Shown: positions 1 through 9,364, counted from the first letter of the stretch. The stretch is DNA of 17,348 bases from Isotricha intestinalis (GCA_023807065.1 JAJJLU010000831.1:1-17348); one strand, 5' to 3'. Numbers and translations are program-made. The notes: generated from the letters alone by a model not told the origin.

Positions 1-33
1 CCAATCCCCAATCCCCAATCCCCAATCCCCAAT
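1..33 (+). repeat. Telomeric repeat, C-rich strand, (CCCCAAT)n
   Basis: The window begins with a partial unit (ccaat) followed by four exact tandem copies of the heptamer CCCCAAT, after which the sequence becomes AT-rich with no further copies. A C-rich short repeat at the extreme 5' end of a strand is the orientation expected of a chromosome end. The G-rich strand would read ATTGGGG. The unit differs from the CCCCAA hexamer of Tetrahymena by one T and from the CCCCAAAA octamer of spirotrichs. The array is short, but the window may begin inside it, so its true length is unknown. Confidence 0.88.
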
Positions 34-145
34 TTTTGTAAATCTTGTGGTTTTGTTTTATTTTTTGTTTTTTATTTTTATTAAAAAATAAATTTTTAAA
101 CAATTATTTTTCATCATATATTATATTTATAATAATAAAAAATAA
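34..145. promoter_or_regulatory. Subtelomeric leader and promoter of the calpain-like gene
   Basis: Only 112 bases separate the last telomeric unit from the first start codon. The stretch is almost pure A/T, with one small G/T-rich patch (cttgtggttttg) directly after the telomere. There is no subtelomeric repeat family and no room for a distal regulatory region, so transcription must start within about 100 bases of the chromosome end. No defined promoter motif could be recognised. Confidence 0.5.
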
Positions 146-2521
146 ATGGAACATAAATCTTTAAAATACTGGAAGAACCAAACCCCTCCAACAACAGGCA
201 AAAAATACACAGATGATCTATTTCCTCCAAATGCAAATTCTTTAATAGGAAAAGATTCTTCTGGTAATTTCATTGACAAAATAGAAGGAGAAAAACGTGC
301 CACAAAAATTGACACAAAAGTGATTGGATGGATGAGATGTAGTGATTTATATAAAAATCAAAAGTATCTTCTATTTGAAAATAAAATTGAAAAAGATGAT
401 ATTAACCAAGGAATTTTAGGTGATTGTTATTTTTTAGCAAGTGTTGCAGCTTTAACAGAATATCCAAATTTAGTTTATCAAATGTTTAGAACTAAAACAA
501 TAAATAAAGAAGGTTTTTTTGAACTAATATTTTTTATTGACGGAGAATATCAAATAGTAATAGTAGATGATTATATTCCTATTGATAAAAGGACTAAAAA
601 AGAAGTATATGCAAGACCAAACAAGAATGAAATATATGTTTGTATATTAGAAAAAGCTTGGGCAAAAATAAATGGTGGATATGTAAATATAATTAAAGGT
701 TGGATGCATCAAGTATTAGAAACATTTACCGGATTTCCAAGTGAATCATATAATCATACAAAAATCAGAAGAGATTTTCTCTGGTCTCAAATTAATTTTG
801 CAATAAATCATAATTGTATATTATCATGTTCATCTACAAAAAATGTTGAAAGTAAAGGACTTGTTAATTCACATGCTTACACTTTAATAGGAACTTATAT
901 GATTAAGAGTAAAGGAAGAATTATTAAATTAGTGAAATTAAGAAATACTTGGGGATTTGGAGAATGGAATGGTGATTGGAGTGATAAAAGCCCTTTATGG
1001 ACTGAAGAAGAAAAAAGTCAAGTTGAATTTGTTCGTAAAGATGATGGTACTTTTTATATGAGTTATGAAGATTATTTTAAACATTTCATTATTACTGATA
1101 TATGTTATGTACAATATGAAAGTTATTCTAAAAGCTTTAAAATTGAAGGAGAAGATATTAGGCATGGTCAAGTATTTAATATTTATTTAGAAGAAGAAGG
1201 ATTTTTATCTGCAGCTGTCATTAGAAAAATGTGGAGATTTAATAGAGAATATACTGATACAATTATTCCTACAGTTTTAATTTTAATGAGATATGACCCT
1301 AATAAAGAATATCATTGTATGATGAGTGATTTTGAAGGTGCTAATAATACATTTGAAGATACTTCTTTATCTAAAAATCTAAAACCTGGTTATTATATTT
1401 GTTATACTTATCATGATATACCCCATTCTACTAAAAAAGATGAGACTGAATATTTTGTAAAATTTGATTGTGGTAGTAAATTTAAGGTTAGAAAATCTAA
1501 GATGGATGATTATAAAGAAGGTTTCCCATTTTTGAAAAAAATGATAATTCAAGATATTCTTGGTGATAAGGTTTTAAAACAAAATGATAAATTTACTTCA
1601 TTTGTAAGTTCATATAAAAAGAGTGGAATAGGTCATCGTATGGTATATAATAATACTAAAAAAATAATGAAATTTATAGAATCATCAAAAGATATGAAAA
1701 ATCAATTTATATTATCACCATATTCAGAAGATACTAATGACACCTGTGAATGGTATATTATACCAGGAGAAGTTGATTGTTTATTGACAATGGAATTAAG
1801 TTCTAAAGTAAAATCAGAAATAGGATTAAAAGCAAAAGGAACTTATGTTTCTAAAGCACCTCAAGAAGAATATAATGAAATAAATGTACAAGAATACGCA
1901 AATGACCAAGTTTCAAAAGACGATAATTCTAATATTGAAGAATATTATGATTATATTACTATATCTTTAGAAAAAGCTAAAGAAGATTTACAATTCGCTC
2001 AACTTGATATGTCTGCTTTGACAAAAGGACAATTAGAAAAGAAAGAACCAGCTTTTATGAAAAATATTTTAACTTTAGCAGCTCCATCAAATGAAAAGGA
2101 TTTATCATGGACTAGTATAAAAACAAAAGATGGGAAATATGTTGGTCAAATAAATAAAAATAGAAAAAAAGAAGGAAGAGGAATATTTCAAACAGATACA
2201 AATATATTTTTAGGATATTTCGTAGATAATAAAGAGAATGGAGAAGGTATGATATTTGATATAGGACTTAAAGAAGTAAAATATAAAGGAAATTTTGTGG
2301 ATGGATTAAAAAAAGGAAAAGGAGTAATTTATTATAAAAATGGAGATAAATATGAAGGAGAATTTGATAATGATGTGAAAGAAGGACATGGTATTTATAC
2401 TTTTAAAACTGGAACTAGTTGGGAAGGACCTTTCCATGATGATAAAATGGACGGTGAAGGAATTTTTAAAGGAAAGAAAACTAGAAAAGTCATTTATGAA
2501 AAAGGAATTTTGAAAAAATAA
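146..2521 (+). CDS. Calpain-like cysteine protease with C-terminal MORN repeats
   Basis: A 791-residue intronless protein. Residues about 25-320 form a calpain (C2 family, papain-like) protease core. The oxyanion Gln (Q88) and nucleophile Cys94 lie in NQGILGDCYFLAS, His243 in VNSHAYTLIG, and Asn267 in LRNTWGFGEWNGDWSD, so the catalytic triad is complete and an active protease is expected. Residues about 320-470 read as a calpain-type beta-sandwich (domain III, C2-like) and about 490-590 may be a second such domain. Residues 664-776 hold about five MORN-type repeats (for example KYEGEFDNDVKEGHGIYTF), which in other proteins bind lipid or act as scaffolds at membranes and cytoskeleton. There are no EF-hands, so this is not a classical animal calpain. 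An in-frame TAA directly before the ATG fixes the start. The fused MORN tail suggests targeting to cortex or membrane; that is inference. The gene is telomere-proximal and reads away from the end. Confidence 0.9.
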   Translation: MEHKSLKYWKNQTPPTTGKKYTDDLFPPNANSLIGKDSSGNFIDKIEGEKRATKIDTKVIGWMRCSDLYKNQKYLLFENKIEKDDINQGILGDCYFLASVAALTEYPNLVYQMFRTKTINKEGFFELIFFIDGEYQIVIVDDYIPIDKRTKKEVYARPNKNEIYVCILEKAWAKINGGYVNIIKGWMHQVLETFTGFPSESYNHTKIRRDFLWSQINFAINHNCILSCSSTKNVESKGLVNSHAYTLIGTYMIKSKGRIIKLVKLRNTWGFGEWNGDWSDKSPLWTEEEKSQVEFVRKDDGTFYMSYEDYFKHFIITDICYVQYESYSKSFKIEGEDIRHGQVFNIYLEEEGFLSAAVIRKMWRFNREYTDTIIPTVLILMRYDPNKEYHCMMSDFEGANNTFEDTSLSKNLKPGYYICYTYHDIPHSTKKDETEYFVKFDCGSKFKVRKSKMDDYKEGFPFLKKMIIQDILGDKVLKQNDKFTSFVSSYKKSGIGHRMVYNNTKKIMKFIESSKDMKNQFILSPYSEDTNDTCEWYIIPGEVDCLLTMELSSKVKSEIGLKAKGTYVSKAPQEEYNEINVQEYANDQVSKDDNSNIEEYYDYITISLEKAKEDLQFAQLDMSALTKGQLEKKEPAFMKNILTLAAPSNEKDLSWTSIKTKDGKYVGQINKNRKKEGRGIFQTDTNIFLGYFVDNKENGEGMIFDIGLKEVKYKGNFVDGLKKGKGVIYYKNGDKYEGEFDNDVKEGHGIYTFKTGTSWEGPFHDDKMDGEGIFKGKKTRKVIYEKGILKK

Positions 2522-2529
2522 TTTTTTTA

Positions 2530-2586
2530 AAAGTTTTTTATTTTAAAAACTTTATTTAATATTTAATAGGTTTCTAAAAAGAAACT
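2530..2586 (+). other. Two small inverted repeats downstream of the calpain-like gene
   Basis: In the 272-base spacer before the next gene there is a perfect 9-base inverted repeat (AAAGTTTTT, 6-base loop, AAAAACTTT at 2530-2553), followed by a shorter one (GTTTC, loop, GAAAC at about 2571-2586). They lie just past the stop codon and could form consecutive hairpins in the 3' UTR. In DNA this AT-rich such repeats also arise by chance, so a role in 3'-end formation is only a possibility. The rest of the spacer to 2793 shows nothing recognisable. Confidence 0.25.
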
Positions 2587-2793
2587 AATTTTTTTGGAAT
2601 TTGATAACATTAAATAAATTTTATTTAACAATTATAATATCAAAAAACAAAAGAGTATAAGACATAATATTAAAAAGATTATTATTATTTAAAATCATTT
2701 TTCAATAAAAAAATGAATATTTAATTTATTCAATTAAATAAAAAAATTAATCAATAAAATAAAAATCCAATTGTATAAAATAATTAATTAAAA

Positions 2794-3231
2794 ATGAAGA
2801 TATTAGCCTTATTATTTCTAACATTAATAACATTTTCTTCATCACAACAAGTAGCTCTTAAAGTAACACCTATTGATTTTGTAAAATGTGTTTTTACATC
2901 AGAAACTCTTCTTAAAGATATTAACAGAGTGATTGAACTAGTTAAAGAAGGTGATTGTATGAAATTACTTCTTGAATTAATTGAAATGTTTCCAAAAGCT
3001 TATGAAGAAGTAAATAAATGTTTAAATCCTGAAGTTGTTTTATATGCTGGTCAAAAATTAAATTGTATTATGGATAATAGAACATTCTATACTTGTACTT
3101 GGTATAGTAAAGATTCTTGTTGTAATTTAGGAGGTGTTGCTTGTAAAAAATTGGTTTTACCAAAATTATGCCAAAAAAGAATCAGATGGACTGAAGTTAG
3201 TAGAATAGAAAAAGAAATAAATTCCCAATGA
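2794..3231 (+). CDS. Small secreted cysteine-rich protein
   Basis: I do not recognise the family. The 145-residue product starts with a clear signal peptide: Lys2, a hydrophobic core LALLFLTLITF, then small polar residues, with cleavage likely near residues 17-20. The mature part has nine cysteines (C32, C55, C76, C91, C101, C109, C110, C117, C126), including a CC pair, and one N-glycosylation sequon (NRT at 95-97). This implies a disulphide-stabilised soluble protein that is secreted or held in a secretory or lysosomal compartment. There is no C-terminal transmembrane segment and no obvious ER-retention tail. The N-terminal half looks helical and the C-terminal half carries most of the cysteines. 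It ends at TGA, with a TAA three codons further on. It converges with the next gene across an 89-base spacer. Confidence 0.8.
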   Translation: MKILALLFLTLITFSSSQQVALKVTPIDFVKCVFTSETLLKDINRVIELVKEGDCMKLLLELIEMFPKAYEEVNKCLNPEVVLYAGQKLNCIMDNRTFYTCTWYSKDSCCNLGGVACKKLVLPKLCQKRIRWTEVSRIEKEINSQ

Positions 3232-3320
3232 ACAAACATTAAATAAAATGTTTATATTAGATTTTTGAAAAAATTTATGATAAATTTTTTTTTTTTATTT
3301 TATAAAATATGATATTTATT

Positions 3321-4187
3321 TTATTGATTAAATGTCGGAATATTTTCTTGTAAATTCATTAGACTATAATCAAATTTATTATTTAAATCATTTTCACCTT
3401 CTTCATCAATGAAAGAACTATTAATAGAAATATCTACTTCAATTTCTTCAATATTATCTAAATTATCTTCTTTATTTTCATTTATTTTAATATTTCCTTT
3501 CTTTAATCTTTCTTCTGTTATTTCTTTTTCTAATGATAATTCCCAAAAATTTTTATTACCATCTAATAATAATATTAATTCTTTCTTATTTGGTTCTTTA
3601 TCACATATTTTATTATGTTTTAATATTTTATCTAATGAATTCAATTGATTAATTTTTTTATAATTTTTGAAAATTTTTTCTTCATCATAATCAGTTAAAA
3701 TTAAATTATAAATATTATCTAATTTATTTCTTAAATTACTTAAATCTTTCAATAATTTATTTTGTTGATGAGAATAATTTGAAAATGATTTATCTTCATT
3801 TTTATCTTTTACTGAATTAAGAATGTTATTATCTTTATCTTTTTCCATTGGAATATTTGGTTTATTTATTTCAGATGAAACTCCTTCCTTAAAATCTCCT
3901 TCATTATTAATTATCTCATTTAAAATTTTATTTGAACTTTCTAATCTATTTAATCTTATTTTTAATAGTTCAATTACATTTATTATTTTTCTTACATTTT
4001 CATCATTATCAGTGATTTGAACATAATGTTCTTTTAATAAATCTTTATCGAATTGATATGTTTTTTTTAAATCTTCTATTTTTTGCTTTATTTTCTCATT
4101 TTCTGTTGCAAAATGCTCTATTTTTTTTCTTAAAAAAGATATTTCTTCCTCTAAACATTTATTAGATATTTTAGATTTTTTTGACAT
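3321..4187 (-). CDS. Coiled-coil protein of unknown function
   Basis: A 288-residue, highly charged protein (rich in Lys, Glu, Asn and Asp) with no recognisable enzymatic domain. Residues about 10-95 show heptad-like spacing of hydrophobics among Lys and Glu and should form a long coiled coil. A second, shorter helical stretch spans about 140-200. The C-terminal 60 residues are acidic and serine-rich and probably disordered. There is no signal peptide or membrane segment, so a cytoplasmic or cytoskeletal role is likely, but I cannot assign one. The start lies at the divergent spacer shared with the next gene. The function is unknown. Confidence 0.75.
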   Translation of the reverse strand: MSKKSKISNKCLEEEISFLRKKIEHFATENEKIKQKIEDLKKTYQFDKDLLKEHYVQITDNDENVRKIINVIELLKIRLNRLESSNKILNEIINNEGDFKEGVSSEINKPNIPMEKDKDNNILNSVKDKNEDKSFSNYSHQQNKLLKDLSNLRNKLDNIYNLILTDYDEEKIFKNYKKINQLNSLDKILKHNKICDKEPNKKELILLLDGNKNFWELSLEKEITEERLKKGNIKINENKEDNLDNIEEIEVDISINSSFIDEEGENDLNNKFDYSLMNLQENIPTFNQ

Positions 4188-4463
4188 TAAAAAATCATTT
4201 TAACAATTAATTAATAATAAAATAATGTTATTTAAAGAGAAAAAAAAGAAAATAAATTTAAAAAAATAGATAATTAAAAAGAAAATATAAATTTATAAAC
4301 TATTTAAAAGAGTATTTCAATAAAATTATATCCAAAGAATTAAAACTAAATTAAATCATAAAGAAATTATAAAAAATTTGAAAATCAAAAAAAAACAATT
4401 TATTTAAATAAGCAAAAAGTGTAAAAATTTAAATCGTAAAAGAATAAAAAATAAAAAAATTAA
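4188..4463. promoter_or_regulatory. Divergent intergenic promoter region
   Basis: This 276-base spacer lies between two divergently transcribed genes and must contain both promoters. It is almost entirely A/T, with long A-rich runs on the + strand and no frame of useful length. I could not find a conserved motif or an RNA gene in it. Confidence 0.45.
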
Positions 4464-4880
4464 ATGTCCAAAATTAAATCTCATATAATACAAAATTATT
4501 ATAAAAACAATTATTTATGTGAAGAAAAGCATTCAATAATATGGGAAGGGAAATTATTAATATATAATTCATCAGAATGTAATAAATGTGGTTTAAGAGA
4601 ATCAGGAGGAATAACATTAAGATGGAAATGTGAGAAATGTAATAAAATATATTGTTGTAAATGTTATCCTATAATAGTAGATAGTAAATGTCCAAATAAT
4701 CATCATTTAAAAGAAACTAATAAATTTAGTGAATGTAATTTTAATGGTTATAGTTGTGATAAATGCTTTTCTCATTTTAATATTTCTCAAGGAGTTTATT
4801 ATGATGAGGATTGCAATTATACTATTTGTTTAAATTGCTATAAAGATGCTTCTGATATTCCTGATATTATTGAAGATTAA
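4464..4880 (+). CDS. Small double zinc-binding (ZZ/DC1-like) protein
   Basis: A 138-residue protein with 15 Cys arranged in two zinc-binding modules. The first runs through C39-x2-C42, W55, C56-x2-C59, C64/C65/C67 and H80/H81, with C19 and H23 just upstream. The second uses C98-x2-C101, C117, and C122-x4 ending at C125 (C122-x2-C125). The C-x2-C, aromatic, C-x2-C spacing resembles ZZ-type, DC1 or C1-like fingers, which bind proteins or lipids rather than DNA. There is no catalytic domain, so it is probably an adaptor. The start ATG sits after an A-rich leader, and the gene ends at TAA 131 bases before the bromodomain gene on the same strand. The exact finger family is uncertain. Confidence 0.75.
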   Translation: MSKIKSHIIQNYYKNNYLCEEKHSIIWEGKLLIYNSSECNKCGLRESGGITLRWKCEKCNKIYCCKCYPIIVDSKCPNNHHLKETNKFSECNFNGYSCDKCFSHFNISQGVYYDEDCNYTICLNCYKDASDIPDIIED

Positions 4881-5011
4881 TATTGATAATTGATAAACTT
4901 ACTGTTTTATTATATTTAAATGTTTTTTATTAATATATTAAAATTTAAAAATGATTTTTTTTAGTTTAATTATATTAATTATTTAATTAGATTTAAAATT
5001 AATTTTAAAAA

Positions 5012-5731
5012 ATGTTTACCACTACAAAAATTTTTAATAAACCAGAAAAATTAAAATCTTCATTAACTCAAATTGAACCATCAGATTTGGAAAAAATAAA
5101 TAAAATAATAGAAAAAATAAAGCAAAACCCAGATTCATATAATTTTTTATATCCAGTAGATGTAACAAAAATAACAGATTATTTAAGAGTAATAAAAGAC
5201 AGACCAATGGATATAAGTACAATAGAAACAAAATTAAAACAAAAAAGATATCATTTTATTCAAGACATTGTTGATGATTTTCAATTAATTTGGGATAATT
5301 GTAGAATTTATAATAGAGAGGATTCTCTAATTTATAATCAAGCTGAAAAAATGGATAAATTTTGTAAAGAAACTTTCAATTCTTATTATCACATTCAACA
5401 AAACGAAAAAAAAAATTTTGTATCTGAATATAATAATAATGTTTATGATGAAGAAGCTTTTAATAATCCTAATTATTATAATGAAAGTGGCAGTCCTATT
5501 GAACCTTATTTTCAAAATATTAAAAATAAAATTATTTTGGCCAGAGCAATTAAAAGTTTAAATCCAAAGCAAATGAAATATTTAATTGAAAATTGTAATG
5601 AAATTAAACCTTATATTACAATTGATGATGATAAATCTAAAAATTTTAATATTCATATTGAAAATATGCTTATTGATGATTTAGATAAAATTTATTTATT
5701 TGTTAATGAGGTTATTAATAAAAAAGAATGA
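5012..5731 (+). CDS. Compact BET-type bromodomain-NET protein
   Basis: A 239-residue protein. Residues about 25-122 form a bromodomain, the acetyl-lysine reader of histones. The ZA loop (YPVD...DYLRVIKDRPMD) is followed by the BC-loop motif DNCRIYN, whose Asn101 is the conserved acetyl-lysine-contacting residue. Compared with the usual DYxxIIKxPMD pattern the ZA loop carries one extra residue before PMD. Residues about 165-239 resemble the NET (extra-terminal) domain of BET proteins: a helix (IKSLNPKQMKYLIENC) and then the acidic segment NFNIHIENMLIDDLDKIYLF. The order bromodomain then NET defines the BET family (BRD2/3/4, yeast Bdf1), but here with one bromodomain instead of two and without long linkers. 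It should act in the nucleus in transcription. It ends at TGA. Confidence 0.85.
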   Translation: MFTTTKIFNKPEKLKSSLTQIEPSDLEKINKIIEKIKQNPDSYNFLYPVDVTKITDYLRVIKDRPMDISTIETKLKQKRYHFIQDIVDDFQLIWDNCRIYNREDSLIYNQAEKMDKFCKETFNSYYHIQQNEKKNFVSEYNNNVYDEEAFNNPNYYNESGSPIEPYFQNIKNKIILARAIKSLNPKQMKYLIENCNEIKPYITIDDDKSKNFNIHIENMLIDDLDKIYLFVNEVINKKE

Positions 5732-6016
5732 AATATTTTATATATTATATAATAAAATGTATTTAAATATTTAGAAAAAAGACAATTGATAATTTGAAAA
5801 AATTCAATAAATATTTATATAATTACATTAGAATAGCTCCCTTAATAAATAGAGATAAATATATTAATTACAAATTATTTATTCTTTGTTGTCATAATTT
5901 TTTGAATAAAAAGGATATTAAAATAAAAAAACTTGAAACATTTGTGTTTATTAATTAAAATTAGCATATAAATAGTCTAAATATATAATTATTATTAGTT
6001 AAATAATTAAAATAAT
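5732..6016. other. Spacer between the BET-like gene and the decayed gene
   Basis: These 285 bases of strongly AT-rich sequence have stops in every frame. No RNA gene, repeat or motif was recognised. It would contain the 3' UTR of the bromodomain gene and, if the following pseudogene was once transcribed from here, the remains of its promoter. Confidence 0.4.
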
Positions 6017-7153
6017 ATGAATTCTCATAGAATAATAGAGTCTTATTCAATTTCATTTAAAACAATAAATTCAATCTTTAAAAAATAAAAATGAAATTTT
6101 GTATTCAATTTACTTATATATCAAAATCATGTAGAAAAATTAAATCCTCTTTTATTGCTAAATATTAATAACATATTTAAAGAAATAAATGATTATTTAA
6201 ACTATTTAACAGATTAATAATTAAAATCATTTAAACAATTAAATAATAATTTAAATATTTTTCTGAAAATATAAGGGTATGAAGAAAAATTTATAAAAGA
6301 ATATATATTCAAAAGAAAATAAATTAAAAGAAGGAATTTGATAATTTTCATCCACTAGACAAAATACCATATACTCATCAAATATATATAAATATAATAA
6401 CTGAATTAGATATTTCAAAAGTATGTTCTTATGAAGAAACTATTCTATTTTTTTGAAGCAAATAACAGATAAAAAAAGAAGATTTAAATTTATTAAAAAA
6501 TTTCAAATAATATTCAAATTACAATAATACCAAGTTCCTTAGAAATAATAAAATATACTTTTGATAAATTAAAAATGCTTACTTCATTTTCAATAAATAA
6601 TTATTCTAAAATATTAAATTCCTTAGTTTCAATTTTAAAAATTATCTTGTAATATTTAAATAAAGAAATTATTATTGAATCAAAAGGTCATTAAACATCA
6701 ATAATATAAAATGAATTATCAATATTCAAATAATATTTGAATAAATTAATTAACATCATTAATATATAACCTTAATAACAAAAAATTTATAAATCAATTT
6801 AGTGGAGGAATATTTGAAAAAGTATATAATGAAATAAACATAATGATAGAAGAAAATGATAGAAAATTCAAAAGTCAATAAATCAATTAATAAAAGAATC
6901 AATTCAAACTTTTCTTGAAAAATATAATAAAAATATTCTAGGAAAAAATTATCTAATTAAAAATAATACTGAATTTCCAATCAATGATTTTACTTTAACT
7001 TTAATTAAACATGTTAAAACAATTTTTAAATACTTAAAAATAATTTAGATAATTTTTTGTTGTGATGTTGAAAAAAAAATAAATGGTTATAATATTGATA
7101 AAATATAATTAATTGGATTTTTGAATAATATCGGAATATTAAATAAATATTAA
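6017..7153 (+). pseudogene. Decayed gene, possibly a Vps54/Vps50-like vesicle-tethering subunit
   Basis: No intact frame exists here, yet coding-like sequence continues across the region in switching frames. From ATG 6017 one frame runs to about 6325 with stops at 6086, 6092 (TGA), 6215, 6218, 6272 and 6320. Another frame is open 6328-6453 (HPLDKIPYTHQIYI...). The first frame is open again 6497-6649 (SSLEIIKYTFDKLKMLTSF). A third is open 6750-6878 (SGGIFEKVYNEINIM). The first returns 6863-7045 and continues with only TAG 7046 and TAA 7106 before TAA 7151. One frame shift coincides with a T7 run at about 6448-6454. Most in-frame stops are TAA, one C-to-T change from the Gln codon CAA. The product would be a helical protein. 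The C-terminal part vaguely resembles the C-terminal region of Vps54/Vps50 (or Exo70) tethering subunits; that assignment is weak. The tail ends just before the convergent stop of the next gene. Confidence 0.55.
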
Positions 7154-7192
7154 TTTATATGTTTAAAAACTAAAAATTCAAAAGAAAAAAAA

Positions 7193-9329
7193 TTAGTTAT
7201 TTAAAAAATTTTTAATTTCTTTTTCACATTCTTTTTTCAAAGTAGAAGACTGAGAATTAGCTAAAAAATTATCTTCGTCAAAATTAAAATTTTTAATATC
7301 TTCTTTTAATTCTTTTTCATTTTTTTCTTGAGATTCACTAATAATAGCTAAATTCTCAGATATTTTTTTTCTAAATTTTTCTTGATTTTCTCTTTGAATT
7401 CTCATAGAATCAGTAATAAAATCATTAACATTAATTTTATTATTTTTACTTTGTTGAATATCAACACTAAATCTATTCATATCAAAATTATTTTCATTAT
7501 ATCTTATATTATTATCTTCTTTTATTATTAAATTTACTATATTTTCTGTTTTTCCTAATATTGAATTAACATTATTTATTTTATTGTTTTTATTTGGAGT
7601 ATTTATTAACTTTTTAAAATAATTATCAAAACTTAAATTTTCTTCTTCTTCATTTTCATAATTACTATTATTTATATTTTTTTTTAATAAATTTGAATTT
7701 AAATTATTCATTGATGAATTATTACTTAAAGAACTATTTTTTTTTCGAGGAATGAATTTAAATTTTTTTTTCTTTTCATTTGATTGAGATTCATTAAATA
7801 AATTTGATGATGAATTATTATTAATATTACTGTGATTTAATGATTTATTTTTTCTTTTATGAGGATTAGAATAATTTCTTAAGTTTTTCACTGAATTTGA
7901 ATTTGATTTTTCATGACCAACATATTTTTTATTTGAAATAATTGAATTATTATTTTTTTTCACTGGTTTCATTATATTTGTTATTCTATTTAATTTATTT
8001 TTATTTGAATTTTGAGAAATATTTGAATAATTTAATTTAGAATTATTTAAATTTTTATATGTTGTATTCTCACAAAAAGAATGTGAATAATTATTTTTTT
8101 TAACTACATTTTGAGGTATATTATTATTATTATTTTTTATATTATTAAACATATATTTAGGAGTAACTAAATCATCAATATCAAATTCAATTTTATTTTC
8201 CTCAATTGGTTCAACTGAACTAATAAATTTATTTAAATTTGTTTTTTTATTATTATAGTAATTTTCTTCATTAAATTTCTCTTCATTTTTCTTATAACTT
8301 GATTCTGAATTTGATTCAGTCACTTCTTTAATAATATTATTATATTCAATATTTTCATTTTTTTCTTCTTCTTCTTCTTCATCATCATCAAATAAATTAA
8401 TTTCTGCTTTTGCTAAATTTTCTTTCTCACTATTATCTAAATCATTTACATTTAATTTTTCATTTGATTCTATATTTAAATTATCATTTATTTCTTCTTC
8501 TTTTTCTTTTTCTTCTAAATTATTATTATCCTCGTTTATTATTATATTTCTTATTTCATTCCTTACATCATTTTTATTACTTACATTAATTGAACTACCT
8601 ATTAAAATATTTTGAGGAATTATTTTTTCTTCATTATTATTATATTCATCAAATATTTCTTCATTATTAATTACTTTAATATTTTCTATTTTTGTTTTTG
8701 TATTATTATCTTTATTTGAATCAACATTTTTTTCTTTTGAATTATTTGGATGTGGAATTTTATTATTTTGTAAAATTGAATTATAATAATTATTTTTTGG
8801 AGTAAAGACTTTTTTTGAATTTTGATTTAATAAAACTTTACTATTGTTAGAATTATAATCAACAAAATTTGTTAATTTAGATAAATTAATTGAATTATTA
8901 CCATTATTACTATTATAATTACTTCCTAAATCTTTTTGAATTTGACTAATTTTAATTTCAGTTGTTTCATTTTGTTTTTTCTTTTTCTGATAATCAGCAT
9001 CAGAAACTATACTTTCTTCATTTTCATTAATTGATTCAACATTTTCATTTTCATTATTCTCATTATTTTCATTAATAAAATTATTTGAAAAAGTACTTGC
9101 AGTAATATTATTGTTTATATTATTATTATTGTTTGTACTTCTATTATTATTATTAACAATATTAAAAGAAGAAGAAGAAAATTGATTTAAATTATTATTT
9201 ATAGAGTTTTCAATTGGGGCATCTTGAATTTGAAATTCAATATTACTTTCTAAATCAGGATTAAATTGTATTATCGATGAAAGATCAATTTTTTCTTCAT
9301 TAATAATATTATTTTCATTGTTCTTATTT

Positions 9330-9364
<35 letters not shown>

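Noticed and set aside
127..315. A 62-codon open frame on the - strand opposite the start of the calpain-like gene
   Set aside because: It lies antisense inside a gene with clear catalytic motifs, and its Phe/Leu-rich translation is the mirror of Lys/Glu-rich coding sequence.
2522..2793. A structured RNA gene in the spacer
   Set aside because: The small inverted repeats are short and A/T-only, and no tRNA or other RNA pattern with conserved G/C positions is visible.
3409..4020. Two + strand open frames opposite the coiled-coil gene
   Set aside because: Both translate to Ser/Phe/Ile/Leu-rich strings typical of the antisense of Asn/Lys/Glu-rich genes, with no independent signal.
5034..5515. 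Two - strand frames with apparent transmembrane-like Leu/Ile/Phe runs opposite the bromodomain gene
   Set aside because: The hydrophobicity comes from reading the complement of A-rich codons; the + strand carries a recognisable bromodomain.
6017..7204. Intact gene read with TAA/TAG as Gln
   Set aside because: At least two frame switches would still be needed, and no other gene in the window uses TAA or TAG as sense.
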